DNA of 64,000 bases from Lathyrus oleraceus (taxonomy: Eukaryota > Streptophyta > Magnoliopsida > Fabales > Fabaceae), in contig NC_066584.1 of assembly GCF_024323335.1 (NCBI RefSeq), positions 421,081,819-421,145,818 on the forward strand, in the 5' to 3' direction. Positions within the stretch are counted from its first letter, which is position 1. Each line of letters starts with the position of its first letter. Both the position numbers and the translations under genes were made by a program. The notes below the pieces were generated by a model. The model saw only the letters and a list, made by a program, of their open reading frames with translations, had not been told where the DNA came from and ran no database searches. This document shows, piece after piece, positions 57,432-64,000 of the stretch.

Positions 57432-58384
57432 TGAAATACTAGTATCAGATATGAGATGTCGAAGGTAATGTTGTGACACTAACATTTGAACAACAATATA
57501 AACAAGATAAAAACAAAGAAACAATTGAACAAGTGACATAATCAATTGTTAACCCAGTTCGGTGCAAACTCACCTATGTCTAGGGGCTACGAAGCCAGGA
57601 AGGAAATCCACTAAACAAAATTAGTTCAAAGACTCTTAGTAAACAACTTCAAGTTACAATCTTTTCACCTAATCTCTACCTGTGTGACTTCTATCTAAGA
57701 ACTCTTAAATATGAGACCCTACTCACTCCCCCTCAACCACAGCAGTGATATAAAAACAAATACAAAAGAAAGAAGACACTCTTCAACGACACATACTTGA
57801 TCTTGCTTAAAAGCTTCAACCAAGTAAACAAACACTTGTGCTTCAAAGCTTAGAGTGGACAAATTACAACATAAAAGTCAGTCCAATTCAAACATCACTA
57901 AGATGAATGAATAGATCATAATACACAAGCTCACACAAGACTAAAACCCTAAAACTCTCACTCTTTCGTCCGTTTATTTTGTGTTTAAACCAGGTTTTAC
58001 ATGGCCTTTAAATAGAAGCTTTTGAATGGGCTTGGGCAACATAAAACCCTAATTCTATTTTCCTTGCGTATCTTCTAAGAAACAGTAGCTAATCATCCCT
58101 TATTGGAAAATAGATCATTCTGGTTTTAAATCAAATTACTCTTTAAATAGCGCATTCAATCTCCACATAAGCACACACAAATTTGCATGAAAAGCGCAAT
58201 CTCAAGATACATAACATTCAGACTGAATGTTTTGTATACTCATGTCATAAGATCGGGTCTGACATCTTAGTTAAATCCTGCACAGCCATATATAAACATC
58301 TTGCAGGAAGCTGATATCACATGTCAAGACAACATGCGTGACAACTTGTGATAACTCTAAGTTTTACCAAAATTGGTGCCAACA
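57432..58384 (-). repeat. SIRE-type LTR, minus strand
   Basis: TGTTGGCACCAATTTTGG to GTATTTCA on the minus strand, 953 bases. It is the inverted partner of 44878-45826. No gene is seen. Confidence 0.88.
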
Positions 58385-59101
58385 TATAGAACAAACAAAA
58401 TTCTATGGCAGCGAGGGTTTGCAATGGTCTAGCAAAGCTTGGGCAAGGTGTTGATGATGAATCTGAAGCCTTAAGCTTGTTTAAATAGGCATTGTGTTTG
58501 ATATTTGCACCACTTGAAAATTGGACAAAATTAACAACTTCCTTGCATAGGTGCATGGGCAATCATTTGGGCCGCAAGAGTGATGCAATCCACTTTCAAA
58601 TCATGTACAAAGTCTGCTGAAACCATCATGTGCAAGCATGAGAATAGAAATGATCATGTGAAGTTCAATCTTGCCAAAACACTTCCCATAATGAATCCAT
58701 GCTCAAGTCCTTCAATATTAGTCTAAATGATATGATGTTGGATGTTTTAGAAAGGTGAGATCAAGGGGAATAACTTTCATGTTGAACAATTTTTAATTTG
58801 AAGCTTGGATCATGATGAATTTTGAGGTGGAAGTTGAGGAAATCAAACATATTTGAAAATTTTCAAAGTCCCAAGTCAAATGTTCACTTCTTCCACCTTG
58901 AACAACTTTTTCTATGTACTTCAAATGAAAAATGTTTATTCATCAAAGTTGTAGATTTTGAAAACCTCTTTAATTTGGTCACAAATTTGACCTCATTTGG
59001 ATTTGGCATGAAGGCGTTATGCATTTTAGAAGTTGAGGAAAATCACTTGTTCAATGGTATTGGTCCAAAATGACCTATAATGTTTGCTCTTAGCACATGC
59101 A
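58385..59101 (-). repeat. Ogre LTR fragment, right of the SIRE complex
   Basis: Diverged internal LTR sequence; the string GGTCCAAAATGACCTATAATG near 59064 matches LTR B near 27730. It ends where protease coding sequence of element E begins. Compared with the left fragment (43131-44877), roughly 1.4 kb of LTR is missing. No gene is seen. Confidence 0.6.
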
Positions 59102-60290
59102 TTTTCAAGTTGCCAGAATCCTCTTCATCTTCTTCCAGAATGGCAGCAGCCTCTTCATCTTGACCGGTATGGATAAATCCAGCACTCTTGAACATCCCTT
59201 GCTTGTTGAAGACACCAGAAGAATAGCCTATGCCAGCCCGGGATTTGTTGTTTTCCAGCTCAATCATTTGCCCAAATCCAGCAGTTGCACCATGCTCAAT
59301 GGCCAACTTTGCATCTTTATAGGAAGCAAATGAAGAAGTTCCCTTCTTAATAGGTTCAACAATAGACAAAGCTTGGAACGGCGTTCCAACTTCATCCTCA
59401 ACATCTATATAAGAGAAGGAAGAAAAATGGCTAACCACGAGAGCCCTTTCTCCCCCTACCACCACCAGCTTCTTATTTTTCACAAACTTCAGTTTCTGGT
59501 GTAGGGTGGATGTCACGGCGCCTGCCTCGTGAATCCATGGTCTACCTAAGATACAACTATACGATGGGTGAATGTCCATAACCTGGAAGGTAATCTGGAA
59601 ATCACTTGGTTCGATTTTGACTGGGAGATCAACCTCTCCAATCATAGTTTTGCGAGACCCATCGAAAGCCTTCACAACTACTCCACTCTGCCTAATGGGA
59701 GGCCCTTGATATGATAACTTTGCAAGAGTGTATTTTGGCAATACATTCAATGATGACCCAGTATCCACCAGCACATTGGACAAGGCGTCATCTTTGCAGC
59801 TCATAGATATGTGTAATGCCAGGTTTGCAACAATACTGTCAAATTGTTCAATAGTGACGTCGTGATCCACATACGCCACATCCAACACCTTCTGCAGAGC
59901 TTCTCGGTGTGGTTTTGAATTCATCAGCAAGGATAATACAGAGATTTTGGATGGCGTTTGTAGAAGCTGATCTACAATGTTGTACTCACTTCTCTTGATG
60001 AGCCTTAGCATCTCATCACAATCTTCTTTGCCACTCGAGTCAACAGAAGCAGGAGTTCTCATAGCATTCCCAATCGGGCGTTCAGCGTAATCAGCAGTAT
60101 CATTCCTTCGAACATTAGCTTGCGGCTTTGGCGGAGCCGAGAAAACACGACCGCTGCGGGTCAGGCCACTGACGTCGGCAATATTAACAATAGATGAAGA
60201 GGGCAGGGGAACCTCTTTCCCATTCTCCAATGCTACAACATTGTAGCGATAGGGAACCGCCTTCTCAGAAGAATACGGTACAGGGGCCGG
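59102..60290 (-). pseudogene. pro: Protease region of element E
   Basis: Aspartic protease part of the polyprotein, in a frame shifted by an extra G near 60285 relative to gag. The active site VDTGSS lies near 59745-59765, followed by SLNVLPK. CILGRPWIH is kept. About 72 bases present in element B between SIVAN and LALHIS are missing, which keeps the frame. The C-terminus is cut at about 59102, just after EEDSGN, and the rightmost codons of the open frame (LKMHVLRAN) are LTR sequence. Confidence 0.85.
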
Positions 60291-62358
60291 CTGGCTTAAT
60301 GATCAAAGCGGGAGAAGCCTTCTGCTTGCTACCATCATACTTGATGATAACAGGCTCAGGGATCCAGAATACTGGAGAAATTACATTGACTTCATCAGCA
60401 TCTTCGTCAATATTTCTATTTTGAAGGATCTCAATGACTCCCTCATCCAACATTTCTTGAACATCTTTACGCACCTGGCGACAACCTCTTTGATTAACAG
60501 AACAAACTCGGCATATATCGTGGTCGTGCTCGTAATGACTATAATCACATAGCAAACGATGCATCTCGACCAGAGTTTGTCGAATATGGCTGACATATTT
60601 GACCTTGTACTTGCCAGGGCAGCCATGGACCATGTTGACAGATTTTCCATGCTCGGGCAATGGGTTCTTCTTCATGTTAGGACCTACGTCCTCGAAACAC
60701 AGAATGCCACATCTCACATGGTCTTGAACCTTGGTCTTCAAAGGGTAGCAATTTTCCACGTCATGTCCGGGAGCACCGGAATGATAAACACAATGTAATT
60801 CAGGCTTATACCACCACTGGGGGTTAGTAGGTATAGCCGGTGGGTCTCGTGGCGTAATCAACTTCCTCTCTATGAAAGAGGGATATAATTCTGCATATGT
60901 CATCTGAATAGGATCAAAGGTGACCCTTTTCCTCTCGTAACTTGTACTGGCTTGATTACTGTTTCGAGGATGGTAGGCATGTTGTTGAGGACGGTGCTGT
61001 TGTTGTTGATATTGCGGTTGTGGTTGTTGCTGATTATTGTTGTGTTGCTGATATTGTTGATTATCTCTGAAGACAGGTGCTATATGAGCCACCTGGTGCT
61101 GGTTACCGGCAGGACGCACGGTTTTCCTCCTCACAGAGGGTCTTCTTGGTTTCATATGGGAGGTCACAGCATGTGCCTCATCATCTTTCTTCTTCACAAA
61201 TGCCCCATAACGTTTGGCAGAAGAGCCTTCTTCTCTGGTCAGGCGCCCTTTCCTGACCCCTTCTTCCAGTCGCATCCCCATGTTCACCATCTCAGTGAAG
61301 TCAGAAGGAGCGCTGGAAATCATCCGCTCATAATAAAAAGAACTCAAGGTCTTCAAAAAGATCTTGGTCATCTCTTTCTCTTCTAGCGGGGGCATGATCT
61401 GTGCTGCTACCTCTCGCCACCTCTGGGCGTACTCTTTGAACGTTCCTTTATCCTTCTGGGACATGGCCCTCAATTGATCCCTATCGGGAGCCATATCCAC
61501 ATTGTATTTGTATTGCTTGACGAAGGCCTCGCTAAGGTCATTGAAGGATCGGATGTTCACATTGTCCAAGCCCATATACCAACGTAGGGCAGCACCGAAC
61601 AAACTGTCCTGAAAGTAGTGGATGAGCAGTTGGTCGTTGTCGGTCTGAGTCGACATTTTCCTGGCATACATAACCAGGTGGCTGAGAGGGCAAGTATTTC
61701 CCTTGTACTTTTCAAAGTCAGGGACCTTGAATTTCACAGGGATCTTCACATTCGGAACCAAGAAGAGTTCGGTAGCACACTTGCCGAAAAGATCCTTTCC
61801 TCTAAGAGTTTTCAATTCCTTGCGAAGCTCAAGAAATTGATCGTTCATAGCGTCCATCTTTTCATAGACATCTGGGCCCTCATACGGCTCAGAATGATAG
61901 ATGGTGTCGTTTACTCTAGGCATAGTATGCACGACAGGAGGAGGAACAACAAGGACCGGGCTAGATGCCGGCAGAGAAGCAAAAGTGGGGGCAGGACCCT
62001 CAGGCAAGAAATTGGGAGGCATCCCCCACGGAAACCCGACTGGCATGGACGTTGGAGCAAAGTGTGTGTTGGCCGCAGGCACAGTTGAAGAGACAATCTT
62101 AGAGATGACTATCCTCCGGGGAGGAGTTGAAGGTGTCGGAGAAGACCGACTCTGGGCAGCCATGAATGACTCCATTAGGGAAGTTAATCTAGCTACCATC
62201 TCCTTCAGCTCACGGTTCTCTTGTTCCAAATGATCCATCAGTCTTGAAATGTTGGCTCTGGTCAAGTACCGGTGAGTCAGCTTGTCTTCAAAATAAATGA
62301 AGAACACAGAGTTAGACCATAGAACAAGAAGCCTGGAGTAAAACCTGTTGATGCACAT
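60265..62358 (-). pseudogene. gag: Gag of element E
   Basis: This is the longest gag reading in the window (697 codons, no stop), here a near-complete Gag of the B/E subfamily. A coiled-coil start lies at about 62160-62240 (HLEQENRELKEMVARL). The gag domain is at about 61340-61620 (WYMGLDNVNIRSFNDLSEAFVKQYKYN). A Q/H/N-rich tract lies near 60960-61060. The variant zinc knuckle CVYHSGAPGHDVENC (CX2HX5HX4C) is near 60750-60795. A Cys-rich stretch (CRVCSVNQRGC) follows near 60480-60510. The frame is lost at the extra base near 60285, before the protease, so I call it a pseudogene although Gag alone could be translated. Confidence 0.85.
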
Positions 62359-62569
62359 GATGCATGCAATGCTTGTGCATATGATTTGTTTTTATTTATT
62401 AGAGAAATTTTTAGAGTTCTATTTGCAAATATTGGAAATATTAAGCATTTATCACATATGGAAATATCTCATCAAATAATATCTGGAAAATATTTTTACA
62501 CCAAAGAAGTACAGTCTTGGTAACCCAATACAAAACAAGAGAGAAGGAAAATGAACATCCTATGGATCC

Positions 62570-63782
62570 CTAGAAGCAGTCATCTAAAGCTTTGGACACA
62601 GGAAGATAAGATGCACGAAGCCTCTTCACCTCCCTCTCGTAGGCTACCTTCATATTTGCCTTATCTTTGGCAACTCGATCGTACTTCCTTTTCCAAAACT
62701 TGGAAGACTGAGGAAGTAGAGAATTCCATGCATAATCAGGATCATCAATAACCTGATGCTCAAGGAACTTTATCAAAGCATCCTTCTCCTTGATCTGCTG
62801 AAGCAACTCCTCTCGTTCACGGATCCAAGCACGTGAACGGTCTTCGTCTCTCAACTCCTCTACTCCTTGGTCAGGGAGGGTTGAAGACCCAACCACAACC
62901 AAAGGTGTAGGTCTCGGATATTCGTAAGGCATGAGGTATTCGGAAGCTCTCCTCCTGACCTAAGATGTATAAGGCTCCAAAGCAATACAGTTCTTCGGAC
63001 CTAACTCCTTCCTTCCTTTCCTATGGATCTTGCGCCAAGTGCGGACCATCCTGCCCTTCAAGCCTTGGGGATCTTTACCCTCCTGAAAGAACACACCCTC
63101 TAACAGAATGTTATTGGGTTTATCCTTTAGGGGAAACCCAAGCTGACGACGTGCCAAGATAGGGTTGTAGTTAATCCCATCACATGGGCCAAGAAGAGGC
63201 ACATTGTAGAATTCACCACAAGAGTCAATAATCTGCACACCATCATATACACGGTTGTACCAAAAGATATCATCATTAGTGAGAGACATAAGTCTCATGG
63301 ATGAGAAGTACGAATATGGCCTCAAAGGCGTCCTCACTCATGGCCTTCCCATACATAATAGCTTAGGCAATGAGGAACTCAGAAGGGAGACCTTGAATTC
63401 CACCTTTGGTAGTCATATGCACACCAACTAGAGATTCATCCATATGCAACATAACAGCTATCTCTTGAGAAGTAGGAATACTCTCTAAGCCACTGAATGG
63501 CAACTGGTCTAGAATAGGTACACCCACAAGGTAGGCATACTCCTCAAGCATGGGCAAAAGCTGAAAATCCGGAAATGTGGAGCAACGGTACAAGGGATCA
63601 TAAAACTGCACCAATACACTCATCAATCCTTCGTCCACTTGAGTAGTCAGAATAGACAGAAGCTTCCCAAAACTAGCCTTGAAACCCAAGGGATCTAATA
63701 CATAGGATGTTAAATTCCTTAGCTCTTTCAAGTCGGGTTGTCCAAAACTGTACTTCTTCGTATTCCTTCTTTGTCTTTCCAT
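62570..63782 (-). pseudogene. ORF1: ORF1 of element E, broken
   Basis: Same protein as ORF1 of element B, of unknown function. It starts MERQRRNTKKYSFGQPDL at 63782. A TAG near 63363 replaces the Gln of LIAQ. About 236 bases present in B (22202-22437) are deleted at about 63299 with a frame change. A further TAG near 62957 replaces the Trp of YTSWVRR. The coiled-coil C-terminus is preserved (KRKYDRVAKDKANM). Confidence 0.88.
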
Positions 63783-64000
63783 GTCTGAAAATTTGCAAAT
63801 AGACCTCTTAAGTTCCTTGAAAATTTTCTTATTATTGATGATATGGATGCAAATGGGTGCATGAATGCATGAATGCAACAATCACACTCAAGGATCAAGC
63901 AAATCACACCAAACAAAGGTCATGGGATGGATCATGTCATCCTTAATATCAATCATCCATTTTGGTGGATTATGGTTTACACCTTATCAACACCCAAGTT
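63783..64000 (-). other. 5' leader of element E (partial)
   Basis: Nearly identical to 22921-23150 of element B; it continues beyond the window. Confidence 0.7.

Larger units (their letters stand above)
59102..64000 (-). mobile_element. Element E: Ogre retrotransposon fragment, same subfamily as B
   Basis: Leftward from the window edge: leader, ORF1, gag, protease; everything after the protease is lost at 59102, where an Ogre LTR fragment abuts. The 5' LTR is outside the window to the right. The sequence is close to element B throughout. E has fewer stops in gag but has deletions in ORF1 and protease. Confidence 0.88.

Overview
The window is nuclear DNA of a plant and is almost entirely retrotransposon. 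I see no host gene, tRNA, rRNA or CRISPR locus. The dominant elements are Ogre/Tat-type Ty3/gypsy retrotransposons. They have LTRs of about 4.8-5.4 kb, an extra ORF1 upstream of gag, two RNase H domains (Ty3-type plus archaeal-type), an intron between protease and RT, and primer binding sites beginning TGGCGACTC. Ogre elements of this size are typical of the legume tribe Fabeae (pea, vetch, faba bean, vetchling), so a Fabeae legume is my inference.

Layout. (1) 1-15136, element A, plus strand: gag-pro (open at the left edge), a 251-base intron, pol with one nonsense codon, a 2.8 kb 3' UTR holding a hairpin array, and a 5.4 kb 3' LTR. (2) 15137-28683, element B, minus strand: an older Ogre cut inside its integrase by element A; degenerate pol, pro and gag, an intact ORF1, PBS and a 4.84 kb 5' LTR. 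(3) 28684-35213: fragments of plus-strand gag and minus-strand pro, joined tail to tail, then a leader, PBS and a 4.96 kb minus-strand LTR (element C). (4) 35214-about 38100: the integrase end, 3' UTR and LTR start of a plus-strand Tat element (D). (5) About 38300-43130: a decayed Athila-like element on the minus strand, including its env-like gene. (6) 43131-59100: an Ogre LTR split by SIRE-type Ty1/copia sequence. Two SIRE 5' halves face each other as an inverted repeat; one arm holds a truncated SIRE-like 3' end with its own LTR, and the other holds a 4.87 kb solo Ogre LTR. (7) 59102-64000, element E: a minus-strand Ogre of the same subfamily as B, with deletions.

The most interesting signals are structural, not coding. 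Three Tat/Ogre LTR families carry a recurrent module about 315-360 bases before the LTR 3' end, in up to four tandem copies. It has an outer stem CTACNN/NNGTAG, an invariant CTGAT in most copies, an inner hairpin and a following hairpin; stem sequences change but pairing is kept. The 3' UTR of element A carries about 37 short hairpins with a near-constant CGGTAA loop and covarying stems. Both look like RNA structure under selection, or copied with pairing preserved. I know of no published description of either, but could not search. Boundaries of complete LTRs come from TG...CA ends next to a PBS, a PPT or an identifiable target; boundaries of fragments are approximate.
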